Virus record (IMG/VR): IMGVR_UViG_3300025671_000004
Location: 1 to 64,000 of that record
DNA length: 64,000 bases
Direction: 5' to 3' (one strand)
DNA from: a virus
Shown: piece after piece, positions 20,601 to 31,600 of the stretch
Layout of the letters: the number at the start of each line of letters is the position of its first letter
Numbering within the stretch: position 1 is the first letter of the stretch
The notes under the pieces: generated by a model
What the model saw: only the letters and a program-made list of their open reading frames with translations
Databases searched by the model: none
Told to the model about the DNA's origin: nothing
Translations under genes and position numbers: made by a program

Positions 20601-21170
20601 ATGAATCCAATTTTATCAAAATCAAACAAGCTAAAAGAAGTTGTGTTTACGGTTACCGGGCACAGCGTTGATTGTAAATCTAGAAAGCACGACCATGTGT
20701 TCTCTAGGATGATCTACTCAAAAATACTCAACGAACATGGCTTGGGCCCTTCTGCTATATGCAGGACATTAAACAAAGATCACTCAACTATTATTCACTA
20801 CTTAGACGAGTTCGGCCCGCTATGCATATCGAAACCATATGTAAGAGAGTGGTACAATTCGGCTAGGTCAATGTTCAACTTTTCATCAAGCAATTTGGCT
20901 ACCATAAGCAGGTCTGAGATGATACAAAATTACTTGAAGGTAGTGAGCTCGGTTGCTGAGGTGAGGAATGTATTAAAGTCTTTTAGAGATCAAATACCCG
21001 ATGAGGTTGCAGATGAATTTTTGAGAGCCATATCAATGTCAGAAGGGTTGGTGTCAAACGGTGAGGGCGAGATAAGAGTTGGTTGTTGTAAAAATTGCGG
21101 CAGCAAGAATATTAATGATTCGATAAAGGGGAGTCTTTTTTGCTTTTCATGCGGAGAGAAACTTGCTTAG
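20601..21170 (+). CDS. DnaA domain IV-like protein with C-terminal zinc ribbon
   Basis: 189 aa from the ATG at 20601, 1 base after the preceding stop. Residues about 25-75 (SRKHDHVFSRMIYSKILNEH, then GPSAICRTLNKDHSTIIHYL) match the DnaA C-terminal domain, including the D-H-S-T-I-I-H signature that reads DnaA boxes. After a helical linker the C-terminus has C-C-K-N-C-G-S and, later, F-C-F-S-C-G-E-K, a four-Cys zinc ribbon. There is no AAA+ ATPase domain. It may bind the phage origin or capture host DnaA sites. A longer in-frame start at 20571 exists. Confidence 0.65.
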   Translation: MNPILSKSNKLKEVVFTVTGHSVDCKSRKHDHVFSRMIYSKILNEHGLGPSAICRTLNKDHSTIIHYLDEFGPLCISKPYVREWYNSARSMFNFSSSNLATISRSEMIQNYLKVVSSVAEVRNVLKSFRDQIPDEVADEFLRAISMSEGLVSNGEGEIRVGCCKNCGSKNINDSIKGSLFCFSCGEKLA

Positions 21171-21192
21171 TAGGGAGCTAAAAATTAATAAA

Positions 21193-21405
21193 ATGGCAGT
21201 AGAAAAACCGAGACAAATAGAATGTGATGAGTGGCTTTATAAAGGTTGCTTTATCCAAGAATCAGAACACCCACAACTTATTGGCAAGTACGAAGTATTT
21301 AAAAATGATGAACTACAAACCCACGTTGGCAGATGCTATACGTTTACCGAAGCAAAAAGACTTTGTGAAGAGAATGAATGCTTTGAAAATGCACTTGAAT
21401 TTTAA
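21193..21405 (+). CDS. Hypothetical protein, possibly cassette-borne
   Basis: 70 aa from the ATG at 21193 (MAVEKPRQIECDEWLYKGC). Compact alpha/beta with three Cys, unrecognised. The stop is followed 3 bases later by GCCTAACGGTGTGGC, which fits the attC R'' pattern RYYYAAC. It and the next gene are spaced loosely, unlike the tightly packed genes around them, and may be a later insertion. Confidence 0.6.
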   Translation: MAVEKPRQIECDEWLYKGCFIQESEHPQLIGKYEVFKNDELQTHVGRCYTFTEAKRLCEENECFENALEF

Positions 21406-21473
21406 TGTGCCTAACGGTGTGGCTATGTGTAGTGCCGTAAATCGAGGACTAAACTTTAAAATATTACAGAACT
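21406..21473. other. Intergenic spacer with attC-like motif
   Basis: GCCTAAC at 21409-21415 followed by GGTGTGGCTATG and, 17 bases on, CCGTAAAT. The first 7 bases fit the R'' half of an integron attC site; I could not find a convincing R' partner (GTTRRRY), so this is only a resemblance. Confidence 0.25.
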
Positions 21474-21689
21474 ATGAACGAAGCAAAAAACATTCATAAA
21501 CCCAATAAAAAAGCATGGAGTATAGCCTTTGTTATGTGGCGTTATTTTAAGTGGGTATTAATACCTGCATGGCTTATTTTATGTGTAAACTTTGGTGCTT
21601 TTTTAGGTAAGTACCTTTGGCTGATAATGACATACTTTGGTATAGAAGATAACTTTGTGAGATTTATGGATTGGTTGATTTGGTTTTAA
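21474..21689 (+). CDS. Small membrane protein
   Basis: 71 aa. Basic N-terminus (KNIHKPNKKAW) followed by one long or two short hydrophobic segments (residues 16-55: FVMWRYFKWVLIPAWLILCV and LWLIMTYFGI) and an aromatic C-terminus WLIWF. Probably inner membrane with the N-terminus inside. Function unknown; bounded by inverted repeats on the right. Confidence 0.6.
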   Translation: MNEAKNIHKPNKKAWSIAFVMWRYFKWVLIPAWLILCVNFGAFLGKYLWLIMTYFGIEDNFVRFMDWLIWF

Positions 21690-21852
21690 TGCCACATAAC
21701 AAGCGTATAGCAGCCGTTTTAATAGCTGTTATACCCGATAAGGTATAATAATGGTATATCATACCCGAGCGGGTATAAAAGTTACTCAAACACGGTTCTA
21801 TGTGCTATTAGCTGAACCATTTATCCACCATTAACAGCAGATATAGCCGATA
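21690..21852. repeat. Inverted-repeat-rich spacer
   Basis: 163 bases without a gene. GTATAGCAGC (21705-21714) pairs with GCTGTTATAC (21725-21734) over 9 of 10 positions, and ATACCCG-AG-CGGGTAT (21761-21776) is a near-perfect palindrome whose ATACCCG half also occurs at 21731. No T-run follows, so these are not simple terminators; they may be binding sites or scars of a mobile segment. Confidence 0.5.
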
Positions 21853-21897
21853 ATGATGGATATGTCATACACTAAGTATGAAGTAAAGAATAATAAC

Positions 21898-22311
21898 ATG
21901 AAAAGATTTGAAACCAAAGAGGATTTAGATCGGGAGATAAAAGCGATACAGAAGTATTGCTCAATGTTCGGATGTTCGTATGAGAAGTTAGGTATCAATG
22001 ATATAGATTTCAAGCTAATGTCGGGTATGGATGTTATTGGGTATGTAGAGGTTAAGGGCCGGCTATCCTATCTGAGGAATGCGTACCCTCTACCAATAGC
22101 AATGAGAAAGCTCGTCAAGCTTTGCGACAAGATGCTAAACCCTATTGTCATTTGGGCCTGCGATGATGGCATTATTTATGGCGACCCTAGAGAACTTAAG
22201 GGGATCGCCAAGTTTTCCGGAAGGAAAAAGCAGAGAGAAGGATCTTTCCACGATAGAGAGATGATGGTCTACTTTGATAGACAGAGTGGCCTAAAGTATT
22301 TGAGGTATTAA
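21898..22311 (+). CDS. Possible PD-(D/E)xK nuclease-like protein
   Basis: 137 aa from the ATG at 21898 (MKRFETKEDLDREIKA); in-frame ATGs at 21853 and 21856 would add up to 15 residues. The segment NDIDFKLMSGMDVIGYVEVKGR has the spacing D-x-(8-14)-E-V-K of PD-(D/E)xK nucleases, and a VIWACDDGIIYGD strand-turn follows. No close family recognised. Encoded at the end of the replication module, where a recombination or restriction-type nuclease would fit. Confidence 0.5.
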   Translation: MKRFETKEDLDREIKAIQKYCSMFGCSYEKLGINDIDFKLMSGMDVIGYVEVKGRLSYLRNAYPLPIAMRKLVKLCDKMLNPIVIWACDDGIIYGDPRELKGIAKFSGRKKQREGSFHDREMMVYFDRQSGLKYLRY

Positions 22312-22325
22312 TAAAACACACTATT

Positions 22326-22631
22326 ATGATTGCATACAAATTAGTAAGAAAAATGAAAGATGGTAGCTATGCTCCATTGTTTATCAACAAGAAAAGCAGA
22401 ATCCCTGTCGGTGAATGGCTAGATGCCGAAGAACACAAGACCAAGGGGTTCGCGGTTAGAAAAGGTTGGCATTGCACATTGAAACCATACGCCCCTCACC
22501 TTTCGGAAAAAGGAAGGGTGTGGGTTGAGGTTGAAATTGATGACACAGAGCTTTACGATCGCCCCGAGTCACAGGGTGGCACATGGGTATTGGCTCAAAA
22601 GATGAAGGTTGTGGGTGAGATCAGTATTTGA
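22326..22631 (+). CDS. Conserved phage hypothetical (KGWHCTLKP..SQGGTWVLA family)
   Basis: 101 aa. The motifs A-Y-K-L-V-R-K-x-K-D-G, P-V-G-E-W-L-D-A-E, K-G-W-H-C-T-L-K-P-Y-A-P-H-L-S, G-R-V-W-V-E-V-E and R-P-E-S-Q-G-G-x-W-V-L-A are ones I recognise as a strongly conserved phage protein found in many phyla; its function is not known to me. Last plus-strand gene; its stop codon sits in the converging terminator hairpin. Confidence 0.8.
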   Translation: MIAYKLVRKMKDGSYAPLFINKKSRIPVGEWLDAEEHKTKGFAVRKGWHCTLKPYAPHLSEKGRVWVEVEIDDTELYDRPESQGGTWVLAQKMKVVGEISI

Positions 22632-22638
22632 TCTCACC
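22614..22638. terminator. Bidirectional terminator between converging operons
   Basis: GGTGAGATCA-GTATT-TGATCTCACC: a perfect 10-bp stem with a 5-base loop at the meeting point of the plus-strand and minus-strand transcription units. It contains the stop codon of the plus-strand gene (TGA, 22629-22631) and lies 5 bases from the stop of the giant minus-strand gene. Only weak T-runs flank it. Confidence 0.7.
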
Positions 22639-22642
22639 ACAA

Positions 22643-25600
22643 TTAATCTTTCTTAGATCGATCCATTCGTCTTTCCATCTCCTTGACTCTTCCCGATGGC
22701 GAGTCTTTTCCATACAATCTTTCGTATAGGTCCGGATACTCCTCCTTGAGTTTGCTCTTGGGCATTGTTGGATTCTTCTTCTCCTTAATGATGTCTTTGT
22801 AGATCATGGTGTTCATAATCATTCTAACATCTGCGTAGAATGGAACGTATCCAAGGTTCCCCGCCATCTCAATGACAGCTCGGTAATTCTCTAATTCATC
22901 CCTCTTGATTGCGTCAATCTCTACCTTTTCCTTTTCGACTAGTTGCTTTCCTGCAAACTCCATTGTTCTCAAAATTGGAGACATTGGCCCCATGATATTC
23001 ATCATGATATCCATCATCATATTCCTTCTAGGATCGGGCTGAATAGGAACAATTGTATACGCGATCTTATCTTCATACGCATCGTAATCACCATCCCTAA
23101 GCATATCTAGATACTTCATGTTAATGTACTCGACATTCATATTGATGAAGGTCTTGGCTATGTTACCAAAGTCTCTTCCTAATATCAAGCCCGATACACC
23201 CGATACCACGGCGCGACCGAAGTCTAATGTAGTATACTCGTCATCATCTCCCGATATTAATGATCTAAGCGCTCCGGAAAGATACTGAGTCAAGGCAGAG
23301 TAGATCACCATACGAGTTGCTACTGCGGTCATGATTGCGGCACCTTGTCTAGGTGTTATGTCACCCCTTCCGATTGCTGCGTACATGCCATATCGGAATG
23401 AGTTGAACTCATACACAAGGAATCGCGTCATGTAGTTGTTGAATATGTGAAGTATCTGAGAGAATGCCGATCCATTGATTGGTCTACTTTTCGCCGCAGA
23501 AAGAAATGGATTGTCAGATGCACCTAATAGCACAGATTTTTTGTCGGCCATTTTTCTAGCCGCATCCAATGCATCTTGGTTTTCTGAGATGTACTCTTGA
23601 TCGTTGTTCTTGATCTTTTCAAAGTCTATATCCTTTCCCGATTGTTTCTTAAACTCCTTGGCTAGGGCCCCAAACCAAAATGGTCTCATGATAGCTTGGT
23701 CGGGGGTGGTGATCATTTTGTCTGCGATCACCTCTGATGCATCTCGAATAGACCCAAGACCAACGCCTCTCACTTTGAATGACCCAATTTGCTGAGCCTT
23801 ATTGAGGATGTCATTCTTGGCTCTCGACCTATTAACGCTTCCTGCATCATCTTTCAATGTGCCATCAATCATCCTCCCTGTAAGTGTACCTTGTGGGTAT
23901 ATCCTAGACAACTGAACAGATCCAACGTTTTCCGCTATGGCGACACCATCAGGGCTAGAATATATCGATGCGTACTTCATGCCCGAGAAAAAGGATTTCG
24001 AATCAACCAACATAGCAAAAGCCGCGTTTGATAAAAATTCAGATATTGCTCGTGTTGACTTGGCTAGGACTGCTCTGTATCCCCACTTTGAAAGATATGA
24101 AGTAACGTCATCCATGAATGTTGTTTCATGCGTTGATGACATCAGCACACTCTCTACGGCAGATTTGTGAGCCATTTTTATAACATCGAAGAGTTTCTCT
24201 TTCTCGGCCTTCTGCTTCCTCTTCTCCTCTATCCTTTTTTCTATGAGCTCCTTATCTTCTTTCGATGCAGATTCTAGTTGGCTGTTCAAGTCTTCCAACT
24301 CTTTTGCAAACTTCTTCTTTATTTCATTTTCCGTGTTTCTTATCGTTCTATAAGATGTCCTCACAGGCTCAGTCATATAGTAGTCCATGAACACATCTCT
24401 AGCTGCCGTAGACACAGACTTAAATGCGTCAAAGTCAATCGGATTAACCTGCCCTGTTCTCTCCTTTATGATGCCTGTTCTTGTCGATGGATTCATCGCA
24501 TTCATGGCGTTTTGGGATTGAGTTAACTGTACACCGCTTGCGCTTGGGTCGACAATTACTGACAGGTGGTTGTAGGCATTCAATGGCTTCATGCCCTCTC
24601 CATGAACAACTAAACCAAGATGGGTGGCCAATGGGAGCAGGGATTGATTTATCTTCTCGATTGATCTTATGGCATTTCGCTCTGCCCTGTTTAATGAGTT
24701 CTCTATTTTTTGAAGATCGATTTGACCGTTTGTAGAAAAGTCCTTCCTTATCCTCTTCAGAATCTCCGCATCCTTCTTAGTGTAATCTCCTTTTTCTGCT
24801 TCTGCATACTCGATTGTTGCGTCCAAAAACTTTATTGCGGGATTTACCTTGCTATTACCGGGGTTGTTTTCAAATTCCTTCTGAATTAGGTACGCGGTCA
24901 TCTTGTACTTGGATTCGGTCACACTATTGTGATTGTAGGAAAAAGCCTCGTACAGCTTTTTGTCCAATCCCGACAAGGTCTCCAACACCTTCTTGTTCTC
25001 TGTCTTGAATCTACTGTGACCTATTGCGGTATTTTCAAATAGGGTGTTGTATATGGTCGGTGTTTTGAAGTCTCCAAAAACTTGATCTATAAAGTATAGT
25101 GGAGTTCTTTCGGCCATCACCGTATACTTATTCTTACCTTTAGAGAACAAAGCTTTAGCGCTCGCAATAACCCTGCTTATGAGCAATGGCTTTGCATTCA
25201 TTACCGATTCCGCCAACTCTATTGTAGCTCTTCTAGACTCGATCCTCTCAACCAATACTTGTGTTACGTTGTGAGCGTACCCATTATTGGCATTGTCTAC
25301 TACCTTTTGAAGTTTCTTTAGGTCGGATGGCGACATTTTCATCATGGCCTCGGTATCCTCTATCAGTTTTTTCAATCTTCTGAGTAGGGCCTCTTCAGCT
25401 TTTGGCAAACCTTCGGGTATACTAAGCTTGAGGGACATGATGTCACTTATTATACTCCTACGCTCTGCGTCAAGCTCTTGATCTGTCATGGTGTCTGAGA
25501 CCTCATTTGATAGTATGGATAGCTTCAGTCGCACCATCATATCTCTTTCTTCGATGGTAATTATACCATCGTTCACCATCTTATCGAGCGTCTTCTCGTA

Positions 25601-28600
25601 CATCAATTTACCATCAGAAGACATCACTTTGTCAGAGTAATCTTCAAACGCCATCTGAAGGTCCACAACTCGTGCATTTTCTGCATCAACTGCATCCATC
25701 ACCGTGGTTACTCGGTCAACCAACTCTCTAGCCTCTCCAAGATCCAACACGGCTGCACTCGTTCCCAACTCCTCTACTATCGAGATGTACTCATCCATGA
25801 CAGATGGTGGGATGGATTTCTCAGAGATTGAAAGCATTTTGTCAACCAATGCATTGTATCCAAAGAGGCTTCCTAACTTCTTCTTGATGTTGTCCTTGGC
25901 CTTTTTACGCATCACTTTAAGCTTTGCAGACCTATCCTTGTACTCTTCGTTCTTTACAACGTTGGATACAAAGTCAGCAAACGCTCTTATGGATGCGTCA
26001 GATGCAGGATTGACTCGGCTAAATCTTTTGAGGATTTTACCCGCTTGGCGCATTGTCAACTTCTTCTCCTTCACCAATTCGTAAACCTCTTTTGCCAACC
26101 TTTGTTGAACGGCCAACACAGCTCTGATACCACGGCCTTGAGTTCTTATCTGAGAAGAAAGGGCTTGTTTCGCTGATATGGTTATGTTCTCGACATCAAA
26201 TGTTTGACCCAATATGGTGCTTGCCTTTGGTGACTTCCTAATTGAATACCCATGATTCATCGTAGTAAGCATCACAGCCCTATTCCTAGTAATATCGTCT
26301 GCCTTTTTGTAGAAATCGCTAGCCTCCAATATCTCTATGGCCTTTGCAAGTATATCTCGTTTCTTGGCACCCTCATCAGCCATGGTGTTGTAGTTTTTCT
26401 TGATGCGACTTGCTACAGCTTTGTAGCCTTCTTTCTTCGACATCTCTTTCTCTAACTCCTCTTTCTTTCTCTGCTGTCTAACAACATTCATGCTTGACTT
26501 GGGGGGTTCTGCACCAATCATCTTATTCTCAAACTCGGTTGCCCTACGACTTGCCAAGCGATCGAATTCAGCTTTGCTCATGTATATCTTATCCTCTTCA
26601 GCAACATCCTCTGTTTCGGAAAGAGCTAAGTTGTCGAGTTCCCTTTGACTTAGGTTCATCCTTCTTCGAACGTTGTTGGCATCAACTTCACCCGCAAAAC
26701 TTTTGTAAACATCATGCAGCATGCTCCGTGCCGTCTTCGGCCCCATTATGGTGTATATCTTTGCTAAGTTTCTCTGCTCTTCATAGTTCAGATACCTTAA
26801 TGCAGCCAACTTGTTTCCTCCCCAAGGCATGTCCTCTATGTATTGTATGGCATGTTGGATTTCATGCAACATTGTTCCTTTTAGGGTATCCTCAAAATCA
26901 GAAAGGCGTGAAAATACCTTTCTCATGTCCGTGGATATCTTCTTGGGGGTTCCCGCATAATCTTTCGCCCTTCTCTCATTTCCTTGTACCAAGATTTTAA
27001 TCATATCGTCAATGGCGCCATTGACATCATTATCGGGACTCGAGTTTTTTATAATGAAGTCCATTGTTTCTCTCTCTAGCCTTCTCATAAGAGGGCTGTC
27101 GGGGATTTTTGAACCTTTTTTAGCGAATGCTAAATGCTCTGAGACCCTAGCGATATACTCTCTCACAGCTAGTGGAAAACTGTCATAGACTCTCTGTACT
27201 ACGTTCGCAGAAATTATACTACTCCTGAGGGCTTTGAAGTTTTCCTCACCATCGGTTTCTTGTGTTGGAACCACGACCGTAATCAATTGGGTGTCAGTCC
27301 TTCCGACCGGAGTGCTATACTCCCCTGCAAACATGCTGTATATGCCCGAATCCCCTCTCCCTGTTTCGCTAATCATTAGTTTGAATGGAATGTTCTTTAT
27401 GGAAGGATAGTGCTTGAATAGCTCGGGGTGATCTATTACATCCCCCACAGTCAGATCCTTCTTGCTCATAGCTATAACATCTTCAACATCCTGCCAAGAT
27501 CTAACATCTAATTTAATCCTAGCATCACGGTCACTTATTTCAAACATCCACTCAGAATTAGCGGCTTTGTAAAAGCTAGTCAACGCTTTGATCTTCTTAG
27601 CGGACTCACCGGCGGCATCCATCTCCATGGCTTTGCGCTTCTTGTCTGCTAACTCTGTAGACAGGTTTGCATTCTTGGAGCCAATGTACTTTCTAACCCT
27701 GTTCTCAGACTCCATCTCTTCTTCTGTTCTGAGTTCAAGCGGGGTGTTAGACTTGGCGTACTCAATCCTCTCCTCGATTTCTTGTATCTTCCTGTTGACT
27801 TCTTGCCTTTTATTTGATGGAAGTCCTTTTCTAGATTTTTTAAGGTCATCAATCAATGTGTTTAAGGCGGATATGTATGCATCTAAAGTTACCTTTGGCT
27901 TTTCTTTTGCAGGCGCCTTTGGCTTTTCTTTTGCAGGTGCCTTTGGCTTTTCTTTTGTACTTGGTTTAGTTGGTGTTTCTTTTTTCTGAGCTAATGAAAC
28001 GTTAGCTATTGCATCTGTAAAATTCTTAAATCTTCTCTTAGGCGTCCCTGTTGGTGAGTCAGAGATAACAAAACCAATAGGAGATCCGTCAGTCAAGACA
28101 GATTCGCTCCTGTCTATAATAAAACCACTACCGGATGGCGATGTGTATGACCAAACCGATTCCCCTTTTCTGTTTTTACTTTCTTGTTTTATTTCTGCAT
28201 CTCCAAACTTCTCAACTTGTCCTACTTTTTCTTCGGTTTCAGTTTTTGGAATCTCAGCTTTCGTCTCCTTTGGCGTAGGCTTTTTCTTCGCTGCAGGCTT
28301 TTTCTTCGCTGCAGGCTTTTTGACGGCGGGTTTTTTGGCAGCGGGCTCTTTGACGGCGGGTTTTTTGGCAGCGGGCTCTTTCTTTACGGATGGCTCTGCC
28401 CCCATCATTGTTCCGCCTAATAAAGGACCAAAAGCTTTAGAGCTTATTCTACCATCAAGAAAATCCTTTTGAACAACTCTATCTTTCGGATCCCCTTCCC
28501 TCATTACAAACCTCTGAACTATTTCCCCATCGGCATTCTTGTAGTAGATCACATTTACGCCATTAGCTAAAAATAAATTATCCGACTCAAATACGGCCAA

Positions 28601-31600
28601 TACCTCAACCGCCCCTTCGGGAGTTTCATACTCAGCCTCTTCAGCAGTCTCTACTTCTTCAGCAGTCTCAACTTCCTCGTAAGCCTTCATGACTTCCTCC
28701 GTGAGAGCAGCTATGTCTTCCTCTAATGACTTGTACTCCTCTGTTCCCGGAACCATATCAGAGATATCATCCTTCGCCATCTGAAGAGCCTCCTCTGCAT
28801 CCATGGCATCATAGTCATCTATAATCTCTTGGATGTCTCTTTTTTGCTTGGTCGGTACTTGCTTGGTCGGTTCCTTCTTGGTCGGTTCTTGCTTGGTCGG
28901 TTCCTTCTTGGTGGGCTCTACCTTTTTAGGCTCGGGCTGAGGTTTGCGCTTAACAGGCGTTTCTTGCGCTTTTTTTATAATCAGTTCCGCTTTTCGTGGA
29001 TTAAACTTACCATCCTCTCTACTTTTTTCGTTAATCTCTTGTAGCCTCCGCTTTATTGTGTTTACATCTATATCTTCATTCTCGTCAAAAGCCAATGATA
29101 TAGAATAGAATCCACGCCTACGAACAAAATCTTCATGCCTACCTTCAATTAAAGAAATTATTCTCTTGCCGTTCTCAACTCTTGTGCTAAATACAACCTT
29201 GCCATAAGGAACCTTACCCCTTATATCTCCTGTACCTAGTCCTCTCGCAAAGTTTGTCACTCGCTTACCAACCAATCGCTGAAATCCTTGAAACGTTCCC
29301 TCTATGGTTACTTCGGATTGTGGTAATATCGTTTGCTCCTTCTTGGCAGGTTCTTTCTTGGCAGGTTCCTTCTTCTTTGTAGCCTCCTTCTTTGGCTCGG
29401 TCTTCTTCTCAGCCTTCTTTGGCTCGGCTTTCTTAGGCAACCTAGTCATGGTCGCTCTTTTTTCATCCCTTACAAATCCAAATTTTTCATAGAAGGCCCT
29501 AAGTTTTTGAGGGGTGTCAAATCCCTCCACTTTCTCCATTCCTGTTATTAGATTTGCGGTTAATTTAAGGGTTACGTTATTCTTGTCCGCATACTCCGTG
29601 ACGATCTTCATTATAGCGGAACCATTACCTGCTCTTTGACCTCTTTTTTCGCTTACGACTTCATCTATTTTTACAGTATTGTCATCAATAAATCTAAGTG
29701 TTACTCTTCCAAGCAGATTTCCATCAGCATCAGTTGCCGCATATCCTCCCTGAATATCATCAAATGGGAAAACCTTATTCATATCTTCGAAGAATTGATC
29801 GCTATTTGTATTAGCCTTCTTCTCTTCTTTCTTGGGTTCTTCCTTCTTGGGTTCAGCTTTTTTGGTAGGCTTTTCCTTAGTTTGTCTGTAGTATTCGTCA
29901 AAATACTTCAATTCAGACTCAGCCTCCTCTTTGGTCATATCAAGTAGTGTGCTTGCATTGGTGTTTGGAGCAACTGAGTTACCTATTCGAACACCATAAT
30001 CAAGCGCATTCTCAAGATACCCTGTGTCTGCTTTTTCTTGTAATGCAGCTCTGTATTGCTCCGGAGTAGACTCAATAATAGCATCGAAAAACTCATGGTA
30101 GATGAAAGTATTCTTTGCCGAGGCTCGCTCTCTTTCTTTTTTGTTTTTAGGTCTAGCAGGCTCAGCCTTCTTCTCTTCTTTCTTGGGTTCGGCCTTCTTG
30201 GTCGGTTCCTTCTTGGCGGGTTCTTCTTCTAATGCTTTTAATTTTGCATCATATTCGGCGTTGATTTGCCTATCCCTTATTTTAGATGCTTCTTTATTTT
30301 CATTTATAAAAGCCTCTTTACCTTTTTGAAAACTTCCCGGGGTCATCAACAAACTTCTTGTGCCCATAGAAGTAGCTCCATCATCATAAGGGTTAATGCC
30401 AATCCATTCTTCAGCGGCCTCTATTAATTCATCTCTTGTTTTAGCAGATTTAACCCTATCAAGAGGTTTATTTAATTCCTCTTGTCTTTCTCTTTCTATA
30501 TCAGCTTTTTTAGCTTCTATATCGACCTCGGCTTTTTTCTTTGTCGGTTCCTTCTTGGCGGGCTCTTCCTTCTTAGGCTCAGCCTTCTTCTCTTCTTTCT
30601 TGGGTTCAGCCTCTTCAGCCCGGAACTCTGCCTTAGGTTTAGAAACTAAACTCTCAACTGTCTTTACAAGCTCAGGATTAGTTCCATCTGTTTTTGCCTT
30701 ATGATAAGATTCAGATATTGATTTTGCTTTATTGTTGTAATACTTGAAAAAATCTTCTCTTGTTAAACTATCTACTTTTCCACCTATTGCATTCCAAAAA
30801 CCTTGTGAATCATCATCATAATAAATAACATCTACATCTTTATTACTATTAAATATAGATGCAATAGCCATACTGCCTTCTCCTATAGCACCTGATTTAT
30901 CAGAAGTTCGTTCTCCTTTATTCCTTTCTATGCTTAAAACTTCAACCTCTCCTGCATCATTAATCTCATAAGATATTCTACCATTACGCCCAAAGTCAGC
31001 CGTTATAAGTGTAAAGCCTTCATTTTTTTGTGCTTCTGCTTCTGTAACATTAGACAATATGTTAATTGTCTTCAAAGCATTTGTAGTTGTTTCTACATTA
31101 GCCTCCTCTGTTGTGGCCTCCTTCTTCTTTAGTTCAGCCAATTCTTCATCATATTTGGCGTTGATTTTTTTTAAAACTTCTTCCGGTGTCTCACCTGTTA
31201 TTCTTTCGACTGTAGGCTTTCCATCCGGATCCGTCTTATTGGAAACGTATAATCCACCAAACTTTTTATCGCGACCGATTATACTTCCCAATTCATTAAG
31301 GCTATAACTTCTCCTTGCCTCTATGTCCTCTTCCTTGGTCTTCTCTGTTGTGGTCTCCTTCTTCGGTCTTCCTCGCTTCTTTTTAGGTTCTGCTTTCTTT
31401 ATCTCCTCCTGCACTTTCTCGAAGAACCCTTCTAGTGATTCACCTCTTGCCATGGTATCGGAGATCGTAATCATGAAGTCCACGATATTCTTTGGCGTGG
31501 CTGTACTTAGGAATACAGGTGCGCCAAGAATGCGCTCTGCGTACCTGTTGATGAGGTCTCGTATCTGATTGATAAGAGTTCTCTCTTTATTTGTCAGCCT

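Noticed and set aside
28143-28472. 109-aa plus-strand frame opposite the Lys/Pro/Ala repeats
   Set aside because: It is the mirror of the repetitive linker code of the giant gene and translates to Gly/Phe/Leu repeats with no independent support.
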